From: UQRS01 sp050946935
Lineage (GTDB): Bacteria; Bacillota; Clostridia; Oscillospirales; Acutalibacteraceae
DNA: 64,000 bases
Assembly (NCBI GenBank): GCA_050946935.1
Contig: JBMNVR010000002.1
Span: 175,629 to 239,628, forward strand
Direction: 5' to 3'
The translations under genes were made by a program, and so were the position numbers. Each line of letters begins with the position of its first letter. Position 1 is the first letter of the stretch. Shown one piece after another: positions 32,573 to 41,868 of this stretch. Below the pieces are notes generated by a model. That model was not told the DNA's origin and ran no database searches. It saw only the letters and a list, made by a program, of their open reading frames with translations.

Positions 32573-34807
32573 CTATAAGCTAAGCTGTTCTCCCAAATCC
32601 TCCTGCGCGGGAAAATTGCCGGCGGCGGGGAGGGTTTTGGTCCGGAAACGATGCGGCTTGGCATAAGTACCTTCGACGTAATCCTCCACCCCGCAAAGTG
32701 TCTGTCCCCGCTTCTGAGTCATCACAGCAACCCCCTGGGTATCCCGGGTCGTCTTGGTCGCCAGAACGGCGGTATCCACCAGCAACAGCCGACCGTTGGT
32801 CGAACGGAGCAGAACCTCTCCCTCCCCGGGCATATACTTGATCCCGGCCAGCGGGAATTTCGAACAGTAGGAGTTGACCAGCCGCTTGCGGTTGGTCTTG
32901 GTCTGATAAGAAGAGAGGGCAACCTTGGCCACCCGGCCGTTTTCAAACAGGAAGAGAACAAACCCGGAATAATCGTCGGTCGCGATCATGTAAATCGCCG
33001 ACTCCCCCTCCTCAAACCCGAGTTTGGAGGCGACATAGTCGCCGAGCAGACTCGCCTTGCTGTCGTCGAAGTCGGCCGCCCGGCTCTTATATACCTGCGC
33101 CTTGTCGGTGAAGAAAAGCAGCTCGGTCTTGTTGGAAGCTTCAAGCTCCAGCAGTACCTCGTCCCCCTCCTTCAGCTTCTGTTCCCCGCTCATCCGCAGA
33201 GATTGGGGCGTAATCTTTTTGAAATATCCCTCTTTTGTAAAGAAGAGATGCACCGGATAATCGGGGATCTCTGCCTCGAAAGAGAACGCCGCCTCCTCCG
33301 ACAGCTCGATAATCGCGGTCTTGCGGGGCTGGCCGTATTTTTTGATAACCTCCTCCAGCTCTTTCACAATGATCGAGTGGATTTTTCGTTTGTTGTCGAG
33401 GATCGACTGGCTCTCTTCGATCTCGGCCTTCAGATTTTCGATATCCTCCAGCCGGCGGAGAATATACTCCCGGTTCAGGTGGCGCAGCTTGATCTCGGCA
33501 ACATACTCGGCCTGGGTCTCGTCGATGCCGAAGCCGATCATCAGATTGGGGACAACCTCTTTTTCCTCCCGGGTCTCCCGCACGATTTTGATGGCCTTGT
33601 CAATGTCAAGCAGAATCTTCTGCAATCCCAGAAGGAGGTGCAGGCGATCCTTTGCCTTATTCAGGCTGAAATAGACCCGGCGGCGCACGCACTCGGCCCG
33701 GAAGGCGGTCCACTCGGTCAGCAGCTCCCGCACGCCGAGCACGCGGGGAGCACCGGCGATCAGCACGTTGAAGTTGCAGGCGAAGGAGTCCTGCAGCGGC
33801 GTCGCGGCGAACAGCTTCTGCATCAGCCGGTCGGGATCGGCGCCGCGCTTGAGGTCAATGGTGATCTTCAGGCCGCCAAGGCCGGTCTCATCCCGGATGT
33901 CGCTGATCTCGGTCACCTTTTTCGCCTTGACCAGATCAATAACCTTTTCAATGATCGCCTCGGTCGTGGTGGTCGGAGGAATCTGGGTAATGTCGATGCA
34001 GCCCGCCGGTTTGTCATAGGCCCAGACGCTCCGCACCTTAAAGCTTCCCCGTCCGGTGGCATAAATCTTCTCCATCTCCGCCCGGTTGTAGATCAGTTCT
34101 CCCCCGCTCGGAAAATCGGGCGCCAGCAGCGTGTCCGAGACCTCCGCGTCCTTGTCCCGAATCAGGGCAATGGCGGTACGGCAAACCTCCTCCAGATTAA
34201 AGGGGCAGATCGAGCTGGCCATGCCGACCGCGATGCCGGTGTTGGCATTGACCAGGATGCTTGGAAAAGTAACCGGGAACAGCACCGGTTCCTTCATCGT
34301 GGCGTCGTAGTTGTCGACAAAATCAACCGTGTCCTTGTCAATATCGCGGAACAGCTCGGCCGCGACCGGCTCGAGCGCCGCCTCTGTATACCGGGAGGCG
34401 GCGTACATCATATCCCTTGAATAGGCTTTGCCAAAGTTTCCCTTGGAATCGACATAGGGATGCAGCAGCGCCTCATGCCCGCGGGAGAGGCGGACCATCG
34501 TCTCATAAATCGCGGCGTCGCCGTGGGGGTTGAGCTGCATGGTCCGTCCGACGATGTTGGCCGATTTGACCCGACTGCCATTCAGCAGCCCCATCTGCTG
34601 CATGGTGTACAGCAGCTTGCGGTGGGAGGGTTTGAAACCGTCAATCTCCGGAATCGCACGGGAGAGTATAACGCTCATGGCATAGGGCATATAGTTGGTC
34701 TCCAGCGTATTTGTGATCGGCTGATCGACAACGGTGCCCGCCCCCGCGATATAGGCATCCATCGCGGCCTGCGTTTTTTTCTCATTTTTTCTTTTTCTTG
34801 GAGCCAT
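32573..34807 (-). CDS. parC: Type IIA topoisomerase subunit A (topoisomerase IV/ParC-like)
   Basis: DNA-cleaving subunit of a type IIA topoisomerase. The 744-residue protein has the breakage-reunion domain with MSVILSRAIPEIDGFKPSHRK, the catalytic tyrosine in AASRYTEAAL and the DNA-gate motif NPHGDAAIYETM, a coiled-coil tower around 380-470 and a C-terminal beta-pinwheel. I find no QRRGGKG GyrA box, which argues for topoisomerase IV rather than gyrase. It lies 46 bases after the ParE-like gene. Its first 30 residues are basic and lack the usual GyrA N-terminal arm sequence. Confidence 0.88.
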   Translation of the reverse strand: MAPRKRKNEKKTQAAMDAYIAGAGTVVDQPITNTLETNYMPYAMSVILSRAIPEIDGFKPSHRKLLYTMQQMGLLNGSRVKSANIVGRTMQLNPHGDAAIYETMVRLSRGHEALLHPYVDSKGNFGKAYSRDMMYAASRYTEAALEPVAAELFRDIDKDTVDFVDNYDATMKEPVLFPVTFPSILVNANTGIAVGMASSICPFNLEEVCRTAIALIRDKDAEVSDTLLAPDFPSGGELIYNRAEMEKIYATGRGSFKVRSVWAYDKPAGCIDITQIPPTTTTEAIIEKVIDLVKAKKVTEISDIRDETGLGGLKITIDLKRGADPDRLMQKLFAATPLQDSFACNFNVLIAGAPRVLGVRELLTEWTAFRAECVRRRVYFSLNKAKDRLHLLLGLQKILLDIDKAIKIVRETREEKEVVPNLMIGFGIDETQAEYVAEIKLRHLNREYILRRLEDIENLKAEIEESQSILDNKRKIHSIIVKELEEVIKKYGQPRKTAIIELSEEAAFSFEAEIPDYPVHLFFTKEGYFKKITPQSLRMSGEQKLKEGDEVLLELEASNKTELLFFTDKAQVYKSRAADFDDSKASLLGDYVASKLGFEEGESAIYMIATDDYSGFVLFLFENGRVAKVALSSYQTKTNRKRLVNSYCSKFPLAGIKYMPGEGEVLLRSTNGRLLLVDTAVLATKTTRDTQGVAVMTQKRGQTLCGVEDYVEGTYAKPHRFRTKTLPAAGNFPAQEDLGEQLSL

Positions 34808-34853
34808 ACCGATTCTCCTTATACTTTTTCAGTTGCAAAAGGCACGCAGCAGA

Positions 34854-36833
34854 TCAGCTCACGTCCGCCTCGTCTATATACAGATAGCCGTTTTCAGCGA
34901 TAAAGTCCTTCCGTCCCTGGAGGTTGTCCCCCAGCAGAAGATCAAATACCTCGGCCGTGCGCTCGGCCTCCTCCGGTAAAACCTTAATCAGCCGGCGGGT
35001 GGCAGGATTCATGGTGGTCATATTCATCATGTCGGGCTGATTTTCGCCCAGCCCCTTCGACCGCTGGAGGATGTACTTTTTCTCCCCGATCATAGCGAGA
35101 ATCTCCCCCTTCTCCCGATCGTCGTAGGCGAAATAGGTCTTTTCCCTGGTCGTGATCTCATACAGCGGGGTCTCGGCAATAAACACCTTGCCCTCGTTAA
35201 TCAGGGTCGGGGTCAGCCGGTAGAGCATGGTGAGAATCAGCGTCCGGATCTGAAAACCGTCGACGTCGGCATCGGTACAGATGATGACCTTGCTCCACCG
35301 CAGGTTGCCGAGGTCGAAGTTGGACAAATCCTTGGAGGCCTTGGATTTAACCTCCACCCCGCAGCCGAGCACCTTGATCAAGTCGGTGATGATGTCATTT
35401 TTGAAAATTTTACCGTACTCGGCCTTCAGACAATTGAGGATTTTGCCCCGCACCGGGATGATGGCCTGAAAATCCGGATCCCGCGCCTGCTTACAGGAAC
35501 CGAGGGCCGAATCCCCCTCCACGATGAACAGCTCTCGCTCCGAGACGTCCCGGCTGCGGCAGTCGACAAACTTCTGCACCCGGTTGGCAAGGTCGCTGCC
35601 CGACTGAAGGGTTTTTTTCAGATTCAGCCGTTCCCGCTCGCTGCGCTCCCGGCTGCGCTTGTTGATCAGCACCTGCTCGGCGATTTTCTCTGCGTCGGCC
35701 TTGTTTTCGATGAAGTAGATTTCCAACTGGTGGCGGAGAAAATCGGTCATGGCCTCCTGCACAAATTTATTGGTAATGGATTTTTTTGTCTGGTTCTCAT
35801 ACGACGTCTGGGTCGAGAAGGAGGAGGTCACAAGAATCAGGCACTCCTCGATGTCGTTGAAGGAAATTTTGCTCTCGTTCTTCTGATATTTGCCGTTTTG
35901 GCGCAGATAGGCGTCGATCTGCGACACAAAGGCGCTTTTTGCCGCCTTTTCAGGCGAGCCGCCGTGCTCCAGCCAGCTCGAATTGTGATAATACTCCTTG
36001 AGCTGTACCTTGTTGGAAAAGCAGACGGCCGCGTTGATTTTGACCTTGTACTCCGGCTTGTCGGCACGGTCTCTCCCCCGCCGCTCGGTGTTCCAGAACT
36101 GTACCGGAGTCAGCGCGTCCTCCCCCGCGACCTCGGCCGCGTAGTCGGCAATGCCGTGCTCATATTTGAATTCATAGGTTTCAAACCGACCGCCGACCTG
36201 ATTCTTCAAAATGAAAAGCAGGCCGTCGTTGACCACCGCCTGCCGCTTCAGCACGTCCATGTAGTATTCGAGCGGCACGTCGATGTCGGTGAAAACATCC
36301 AGATCCGGCTTCCACCGGGTCTTTGTTCCGGTATCGCGGCCGGTATACGGCTCCTTATGCAGGCCGCCGACGTTTTCTCCCTTTTCAAAATGCAGGCGGT
36401 AGAGATATCCGTCCCGCTTAATCTCGGCATCCATGTAGGCGCTCGCGTACTGGGTCGAACAGAGGCCGAGGCCGTTCAGTCCCAGCGAAAACTCATAGTT
36501 TTCCCCATCCCCGGCGTTGTATTTGCCGCCGGCGTACATCTCGCAGTAGAGCAGCTCCCAGTTGAAGCGTTCCTCCTTGGGATTGTAGTCGACCGGCGTA
36601 CCGCGGCCGAAATCCTCCACCTCAACCGAGCCGTCGGAGAACCGGGTCACAATGATTTTTTTGCCGTATCCCTCCCGCGCCTCGTCGATCGAGTTGGAGA
36701 TAATTTCAAATATCGAGTGCTGACACCCTTCAATGCCGTCCGAGCCGAAGATGACCGCCGGACGCTTGCGCACCCGGTCGGCGCCCTTCAGACTTTGTAT
36801 ACTTTCGTTGCCGTAAGCGTTTTTCTTTGCCAT
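34854..36833 (-). CDS. parE: Type IIA topoisomerase subunit B (topoisomerase IV/ParE-like)
   Basis: ATPase subunit paired with the ParC-like protein. The 659 residues show the GHKL ATP site (EIISNSIDEAREG, EDFGRGTPVDY, GLNGLGLCSTQYAS), a QTKK loop, and the TOPRIM domain with IVEGDSALGSCKQARD and DADVDG, ending with the RSKGLGENQPDMM segment. Several motifs differ from gyrase B (for example GLNGLGLC for GLHGVGAS), so it is a divergent Clostridial paralogue. It is transcribed from the promoter at 36945-36974 together with the A subunit. Confidence 0.9.
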   Translation of the reverse strand: MAKKNAYGNESIQSLKGADRVRKRPAVIFGSDGIEGCQHSIFEIISNSIDEAREGYGKKIIVTRFSDGSVEVEDFGRGTPVDYNPKEERFNWELLYCEMYAGGKYNAGDGENYEFSLGLNGLGLCSTQYASAYMDAEIKRDGYLYRLHFEKGENVGGLHKEPYTGRDTGTKTRWKPDLDVFTDIDVPLEYYMDVLKRQAVVNDGLLFILKNQVGGRFETYEFKYEHGIADYAAEVAGEDALTPVQFWNTERRGRDRADKPEYKVKINAAVCFSNKVQLKEYYHNSSWLEHGGSPEKAAKSAFVSQIDAYLRQNGKYQKNESKISFNDIEECLILVTSSFSTQTSYENQTKKSITNKFVQEAMTDFLRHQLEIYFIENKADAEKIAEQVLINKRSRERSERERLNLKKTLQSGSDLANRVQKFVDCRSRDVSERELFIVEGDSALGSCKQARDPDFQAIIPVRGKILNCLKAEYGKIFKNDIITDLIKVLGCGVEVKSKASKDLSNFDLGNLRWSKVIICTDADVDGFQIRTLILTMLYRLTPTLINEGKVFIAETPLYEITTREKTYFAYDDREKGEILAMIGEKKYILQRSKGLGENQPDMMNMTTMNPATRRLIKVLPEEAERTAEVFDLLLGDNLQGRKDFIAENGYLYIDEADVS

Positions 36834-36944
36834 TGCGCTGAAAATCCCGCCTTTCTGAAAACATTGAAACCGCCGGCTTTTAAAACGGGCGGAAAGAAGC
36901 GTCTGATAAACGCCTATATGAATACATATTTCACCTATTTTATT

Positions 36945-36974
36945 ACTTTACACCATATCTTGTGGTTTTGTCAA
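36945..36974 (-). promoter_or_regulatory. Probable promoter of the topoisomerase operon
   Basis: On the minus strand TTGACA (36974-36969), 18 bases, TAAAGT (36950-36945), 112 bases upstream of the parE-like start. A second promoter for the ABC transporter faces the other way in the same 355-base gap (36834-37188). Confidence 0.6.
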
Positions 36975-37061
36975 GACGGTTTGTCCCTGCTCTCCGGTCG
37001 CACGGCAAACACAATTGCCGAAAATTCACAATTTGTTCAAGTTTTGGACATGGATTGAAAA

Positions 37062-37090
37062 TTGATCGGCATGGCAATAGATAGTATAAT
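37062..37090 (+). promoter_or_regulatory. Sigma-A promoter of the ABC transporter operon
   Basis: TTGATC (37062-37067), a 17-base spacer and TATAAT (37085-37090), about 100 bases before the start codon. Confidence 0.85.
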
Positions 37091-37188
37091 GTTTTAAAAA
37101 AAGAGTTATACATCCTTATAGATTTGAAAATTCCGGCAGACCGGCGAAGTGCTTTTCGGCCTGCCTTTACGGAAGGGTGTGCATATAT

Positions 37189-37890
37189 ATGGATTTTGTA
37201 TCTTTGCGCAATGTTTATAAGCGCTACGGCTCGGGAGAAGTCGCGGTTACGGCGGCCGACGGCGTTTCCTTCGACGTCGGACGGGGAGAATTTGCGATCG
37301 TCACCGGGCCGAGCGGCTCGGGAAAGACAACGGTGCTCAACCTTCTCGGCGGGATGGATCAAGCTGATGAGGGCGAAATCCTCATCGACGGCAAAAACAT
37401 CGCCGCCTACAGCCACCGCGAGCTGATCGGGCACCGGCGGTATGATATCGGCTTTGTATTTCAGTTTTACAACCTGATTCCCAATCTCACTGCAAAGGAG
37501 AACGTCGAGCTGGCGACCCAGATTTCCCACGACGCCGTTTCGCCGGAGGAGATGCTGCGCAAGGTCGGCCTCGGCGAACGAATGGACAACTTTCCGGCCG
37601 GACTGTCGGGCGGAGAGCAGCAGAGGGTCGCCATCGCCCGCGCGCTGGCCAAGCGTCCCAAGCTCCTGCTCTGCGACGAGCCAACCGGCGCCCTGGATTA
37701 CAACACCGGCAAGATGATTTTAGAGCTTTTGGCCGATACCTGTAAAAAAGAGAAAATGACTGTCATCCTTGTCACCCACAACTCGGCCATCGCGCCGATG
37801 GGCGACAAGGTCATCCGAATGAAGAGCAGCAAGGTGCGGGAGGTTGTCTCAAACAGCCATCCCACTCCCATTTCGGAGATTGAGTGGTGA
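37189..37890 (+). CDS. ABC transporter ATP-binding protein (MacB/LolD-type)
   Basis: ATPase subunit of an FtsX/MacB-type mechanotransmission ABC transporter. The 233-residue protein has Walker A GPSGSGKTT, the Q-loop in GFVFQFYNL, the ABC signature LSGGEQQRVAIARAL, Walker B LLLCDEPTGAL and the H-loop VTHNSAI. Start is ATG 37189, 9 bases after AAGGGTG; the GTG at 37177 overlaps that site. It is followed after 4 bases by its permease. The family is used for antimicrobial-peptide resistance, lipoprotein handling or cell-wall enzyme control; which applies here is not clear. Confidence 0.96.
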   Translation: MDFVSLRNVYKRYGSGEVAVTAADGVSFDVGRGEFAIVTGPSGSGKTTVLNLLGGMDQADEGEILIDGKNIAAYSHRELIGHRRYDIGFVFQFYNLIPNLTAKENVELATQISHDAVSPEEMLRKVGLGERMDNFPAGLSGGEQQRVAIARALAKRPKLLLCDEPTGALDYNTGKMILELLADTCKKEKMTVILVTHNSAIAPMGDKVIRMKSSKVREVVSNSHPTPISEIEW

Positions 37891-37894
37891 GGAC

Positions 37895-40800
37895 ATGAGG
37901 ATTTCTGTTTTTTCCAGCACGTGCAGGGAAATCCGGCAGAATCTCGGACGGTTTCTCTCCATTTTCACCATTGTGGCCATCGGGGTCGGCTTCTTTGCCG
38001 GGATCAGGGCGACCAAGCCGGATATGGAGGAATCGTCCAACCGCTTCTATGCCGAAAACAATCTCTTCGACATGCGGGTAGTTTCCACCCTCGGGTTTGA
38101 CGAGGCGGACGTCGAGGCGCTGCGGCAGCTCGACGGCGCCAGCGTTTATCCCGGCTGGTTCGCTGATCTGGAAATCCGGTCGGACGGCAGCGACATCGTG
38201 GCCCGGGTCTATTCCTACAGCGGGAACGGCGGGGTGAATCGCGTCTCGATCACCGAGGGGCGTCTGCCTGAGGCGGCCGACGAGTGCATGATCGAAAGCT
38301 CCAGCTTTAAATCCCACCTGAACATTGGGGATAGCATTGTGCTGACCGGCGAGGGCTCCGACACACTGACCCGAACTGAATACACCGTCGTCGGCAAATT
38401 TTTAAGCCCTATTTACATTTCCGCATCGGAGTTCGGCAGCACGACGGTCGGTGACGGTTCGATCGACACCGCCCTTTACATTCCGGCCGAGAATTTTGAC
38501 AGCGAGGTGTATACTGAGGTATACCTCCGCTTTGACGACGCAATCGCGGCCGCCGCCTACTCCGAGGCCTACGACAGCGCGGCCGCAGCGGGAGAGGCGG
38601 CGGTCACCGCCCTTGCCGACAGCCGAAAGGATGAGCGGTACAACAATTTGCTGGATGAGGCAAACCGCCAGATCGCCGACGGCGAACGGGAAATCTCCGA
38701 CGGAGAGGCCTCGCTGGCCAACGCAAAGCAGCAGCTAAAGGACGCGGAGAGCAAGCTGGCCGACGCAAAGGCCAGGCTTTCGGCGGCCGAGCGGGAGATT
38801 GCGGACGGCAAGGCGGCGCTTGTGCAAAACGAGCAGCTTTTAGAAAGCAGCATTGCCGCCGCCAGATCCGAACTTACCCAAAATCGGGCAGATTTTGCCG
38901 TGCAGCAAGCAGCTTATGCGTCCGGAAAAGCCGCTTATGACGCAGGAATGACCGAATATGAGCAATCGGCCGCCGCCCTGAAAACGGCCGCCGAACAGCT
39001 TCGGCAGCTCGCAGCCGCATACGGAGAGGACAGTGACCTCTACCGCGCCGCGCTGGCCGAATATGAGCAGAGTTCCGCTCTCCTTACGCAGAGCAAAGCC
39101 CGGCTGGACGAGACCGCCGCCGAGCTGGAGCAGGGGGCGCAGGCCCTCGCTGCCGGAGACGCGCAGCTCGACGCGGCAGAGGAGGAGATCGACCGTCGGG
39201 AAGCCGCCGGAAAGGCCGAGCTGGAGGCGGCGCGCAGAACGCTTGCCGAGGCAGAGGCCTCCTACACATCCGGCGCGGCCGAATACAATGCGGGGCAGGC
39301 GGAATACGCCTCCTCCCTGGCCGAATACAACCAAAGCGAGCCGGAGGCCTTGCAAAAGCTGGCCGACGCCCGACAGGAAATTTCCGACGCGAAGGCAGAG
39401 GTTGCCGTCCTCTCCCCGCCCGAATGGTATGTTTTTACCAGAGACGACACCCCCGGCTACGCCGAATACGGCCAGAACGCCGAACGGATCGGCAATATTG
39501 CAAAAATCTTTCCGGTGTTTTTCCTACTGGTCGCGGCATTGGTCTGCCTGACTACCATGACCCGCATGGTGGATGAGCAGCGTGGCTGGATCGGCACTCT
39601 AAAGGCGCTGGGCTATACAGGCGGATACATCATGGCAAAATTTATGCTGTATGCCCTGTCGGCCACTTTACTCGGCGCCATCGTCGGACTGCTGATCGGC
39701 TTCCAGCTTTTCCCGAACGTCATCATCCACGCCTATACCATTCTGTATAACACGCCCTACATCCTCACCCCGTTTCGCTGGGATATGGCGGTCTGGGCCA
39801 CGGCGATCTCTTTGCTCTGCGTTGCGCTGACCGTTTTTTTGACCTGCCGGAAGGAGCTTTCCAAAATGCCGGCCCGGCTGATGCGGCCGAAATCCCCCCA
39901 AAACGGGAAGCGCGTACTGCTCGAACGGATCACGCCGCTTTGGAAACGGCTGAATTTCAGCCAGAAGGTCTCGGCTCGGAATATCTTCCGCTATAAAAAG
40001 CGGATGCTCATGACTCTGATCGGCATCGCCGGCTGCACCGCCCTGACCCTGACCGGCTTCGGGGTAAAGGACTCCATCTCCGACATTGTGCATTTGCAGT
40101 ATGAGCAGGTCTGGCGCTACAACGCGGTCGTAGCAACCGACGGTCAGCTTTCGGACGCCGAACTGGAGGAGATAGCGCACGCCGCCAAAGCCTCCGCGCC
40201 GGATATGGAGATGCTGCCAGTCATGCAAAAGAGCTACACCGCCTCCGGTCCGAACGGCAGCTATGACGCCACGGTGACAGTGCCGTCCGATTCCGACCGC
40301 TTTACGGATTTCGTCCGTCTCGCCTCCCGCACAAAGGAGGAGAACTACGCCCTCAACGGCAGCAGCGTTATCATCACCGAAAAGCTGGGTGTGATGCTTG
40401 GTCTCTCGGTTGGAGACACCATCACCCTGCAAAGTGGGGCGGGCACGCCGGTCTCCTTCACGGTCGGGGGGCTGACCGAAAATTATGTTTCCCACTACAT
40501 TTACATGACCGCCGCGCAGTATGAGACCGCTATACAGACCACGCCGGAGTATTCTCTTCTTTATCTCCGCTACGGATCGGATGTAGACGAACCTGCACTT
40601 TCTACCAGCCTGCTCAGTTACGACAAGGTATTACAGTTTTCCAATCTGGAAAGTAGCCGGAGTACATTTGAAGAGACCCTACGGGTGCTCGATCTGGTGG
40701 TCGCGGTGCTGATCCTCTCAGCCGGCGCGCTGGCCTTTGTTGTCCTTTTCAACCTGACCAACATCAACATCACCGAACGTATGCGGGAGCTGGCCACCCT

Positions 40801-41089
40801 CAAGGTGCTCGGCTTTTACGACAAGGAGGTCAGCATGTACATTTTTCGGGAGAATATTGTCCTCACCCTGCTGGGTGCGGGGCTGGGTCTGATTCTTGGA
40901 CGGGTGCTGACCGCCTTCGTCGTCCGCACGGCCGAAATCGACATGGTTATGTTCGGGCGGCAGACCAAACCGCTCAGTTTTCTCTTGGCCTTTATCATCA
41001 CCATTCTCTTTTCGGTCATTGTCAGCCTGATTATGCATCGCTCCATGAAAAGGATCGACATGATCGACTCCCTGAAATCGGTGGAGTAA
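37895..41089 (+). CDS. FtsX-like permease with a long extracytoplasmic coiled coil
   Basis: Membrane partner of the preceding ATPase. The 1064-residue protein has an N-terminal helix (SIFTIVAIGVGFFAGI), a large extracytoplasmic part including about 270 residues of Ala/Glu/Gln-rich heptad-like coiled coil (roughly 250-520, with repeats such as AEYNAG, AEYASS, AEYNQS and DGEREISDGEASLA), then two FtsX domains with three helices each (about 530-660 and 940-1060), separated by a second extracytoplasmic domain. Start ATG 37895 follows TGAGG. A bidirectional terminator follows. The coiled coil may reach through the cell wall to a partner, an inference from the architecture. Confidence 0.93.
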   Translation: MRISVFSSTCREIRQNLGRFLSIFTIVAIGVGFFAGIRATKPDMEESSNRFYAENNLFDMRVVSTLGFDEADVEALRQLDGASVYPGWFADLEIRSDGSDIVARVYSYSGNGGVNRVSITEGRLPEAADECMIESSSFKSHLNIGDSIVLTGEGSDTLTRTEYTVVGKFLSPIYISASEFGSTTVGDGSIDTALYIPAENFDSEVYTEVYLRFDDAIAAAAYSEAYDSAAAAGEAAVTALADSRKDERYNNLLDEANRQIADGEREISDGEASLANAKQQLKDAESKLADAKARLSAAEREIADGKAALVQNEQLLESSIAAARSELTQNRADFAVQQAAYASGKAAYDAGMTEYEQSAAALKTAAEQLRQLAAAYGEDSDLYRAALAEYEQSSALLTQSKARLDETAAELEQGAQALAAGDAQLDAAEEEIDRREAAGKAELEAARRTLAEAEASYTSGAAEYNAGQAEYASSLAEYNQSEPEALQKLADARQEISDAKAEVAVLSPPEWYVFTRDDTPGYAEYGQNAERIGNIAKIFPVFFLLVAALVCLTTMTRMVDEQRGWIGTLKALGYTGGYIMAKFMLYALSATLLGAIVGLLIGFQLFPNVIIHAYTILYNTPYILTPFRWDMAVWATAISLLCVALTVFLTCRKELSKMPARLMRPKSPQNGKRVLLERITPLWKRLNFSQKVSARNIFRYKKRMLMTLIGIAGCTALTLTGFGVKDSISDIVHLQYEQVWRYNAVVATDGQLSDAELEEIAHAAKASAPDMEMLPVMQKSYTASGPNGSYDATVTVPSDSDRFTDFVRLASRTKEENYALNGSSVIITEKLGVMLGLSVGDTITLQSGAGTPVSFTVGGLTENYVSHYIYMTAAQYETAIQTTPEYSLLYLRYGSDVDEPALSTSLLSYDKVLQFSNLESSRSTFEETLRVLDLVVAVLILSAGALAFVVLFNLTNINITERMRELATLKVLGFYDKEVSMYIFRENIVLTLLGAGLGLILGRVLTAFVVRTAEIDMVMFGRQTKPLSFLLAFIITILFSVIVSLIMHRSMKRIDMIDSLKSVE

Positions 41090-41156
41090 CACCCTCTGCA
41101 CGCGACACAGCCGGAATACAGACCGCCTGCGGCGCTGCCCTTCTTTATTAGGCAAG

Positions 41157-41200
41157 AAAAACGGCACAGAAAGCATATCCGGCTTTCCGTGCCGTTTTCT
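41157..41200. terminator. Bidirectional terminator between the permease and cotF
   Basis: AAAACGGCAC with an inner GAAAGC pairs with GCTTTC and GTGCCGTTTT (41157-41198), followed by T-rich sequence on both sides; it separates convergent genes. Confidence 0.9.
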
Positions 41201-41226
41201 GTTGTCTGCGATATGCGGCCTGTCCC

Positions 41227-41475
41227 TTACATCTGGGCGGCAAACTTCTGCTTGACCTGGTTGATTCTCTGCTGCTCCGCCTGCTCGGTCGGATACCAGC
41301 CCTTGGCGGTCATACGCTTATAGATCTCGTCCTGAATGGCGAGGCTGTCACGCAGCGCTTTGTCGAACGCCGTGTGCACATTGGCCGTGCCCGACTCGAT
41401 TGTACCGTGCATATACAGATCGCAAACGCCTTTCGTGGACATCAGAATGCTTTCCATCAAACATTTATCATCCAT
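41227..41475 (-). CDS. Spore coat protein, CotF family
   Basis: An 82-residue coat-type protein of the CotF family: DDKCLMESILMSTKGVCDLYMHG at the start is the family hallmark, followed by helical segments rich in Ala, Gln and Lys (TAFDKALRDSLAIQDEIYKRM, YPTEQAEQQRINQVKQKF). These small ferritin-like helical proteins are layered on the spore. Start ATG 41475 follows AAGGGATG; the longer open frame to 41562 overlaps the neighbouring small gene and is rejected. It follows that 57-residue gene by 49 bases. Confidence 0.88.
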   Translation of the reverse strand: MDDKCLMESILMSTKGVCDLYMHGTIESGTANVHTAFDKALRDSLAIQDEIYKRMTAKGWYPTEQAEQQRINQVKQKFAAQM

Positions 41476-41524
41476 TTGATTACATCCCTTTCTTGATTTT
41501 TTTGAATATCGCGACGCGTAAGAC

Positions 41525-41698
41525 TCAGACAAGATTATAGAACTGTTTAAACAGCTCCTCATGCTTGCTCACAAGCTGCGTCACATAGTTTTTCAGTTCG
41601 CCGTCCTGTATGCTGGACGCGGCGGACTGGCACTGGGTTTTTAAAAACGTTTCATGACCCAGCGCGTCTTCAATATACAGCAGTTCCTTCGGACTCAT
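41525..41698 (-). CDS. Small spore-coat-associated protein upstream of cotF
   Basis: An ORF of 57 codons from ATG 41698 to TGA (41525-41527) with a strong ribosome site (GGAGGTGA). The product starts MSPKELLYIEDALGHETFLK and continues as an amphipathic helical hairpin ending YVTQLVSKHEELFKQFYNLV. The MSPKELLYIEDALGHE start recurs in short Clostridial proteins paired with CotF, so a coat role is likely. Transcription with cotF as a two-gene unit is indicated by the short gap. Confidence 0.82.
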   Translation of the reverse strand: MSPKELLYIEDALGHETFLKTQCQSAASSIQDGELKNYVTQLVSKHEELFKQFYNLV

Positions 41699-41824
41699 TT
41701 TGTCTCACCTCCGGTAAATAGTGTGTTCCAAAGATGGGCCAAAGATACATATTTTACAATTTTTCCGCGCGCCGCACGGTCGCCGCCGCAGGCCCCCTAT
41801 GCATAGCAGAAAAAGGCGTCACAA

Positions 41825-41860
41825 AAAACAGGCGAGGATATTTCTTTCCCGCCTGTTTTT
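41825..41860 (-). terminator. Terminator of the GGDEF gene
   Basis: AAAACAGGCG (41825-41834) pairs with CGCCTGTTTT (41850-41859); on the minus strand the stem is followed by TTTTTT. It lies just past the stop codon at 41869. Confidence 0.85.
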
Positions 41861-41868
41861 CTGATGCT

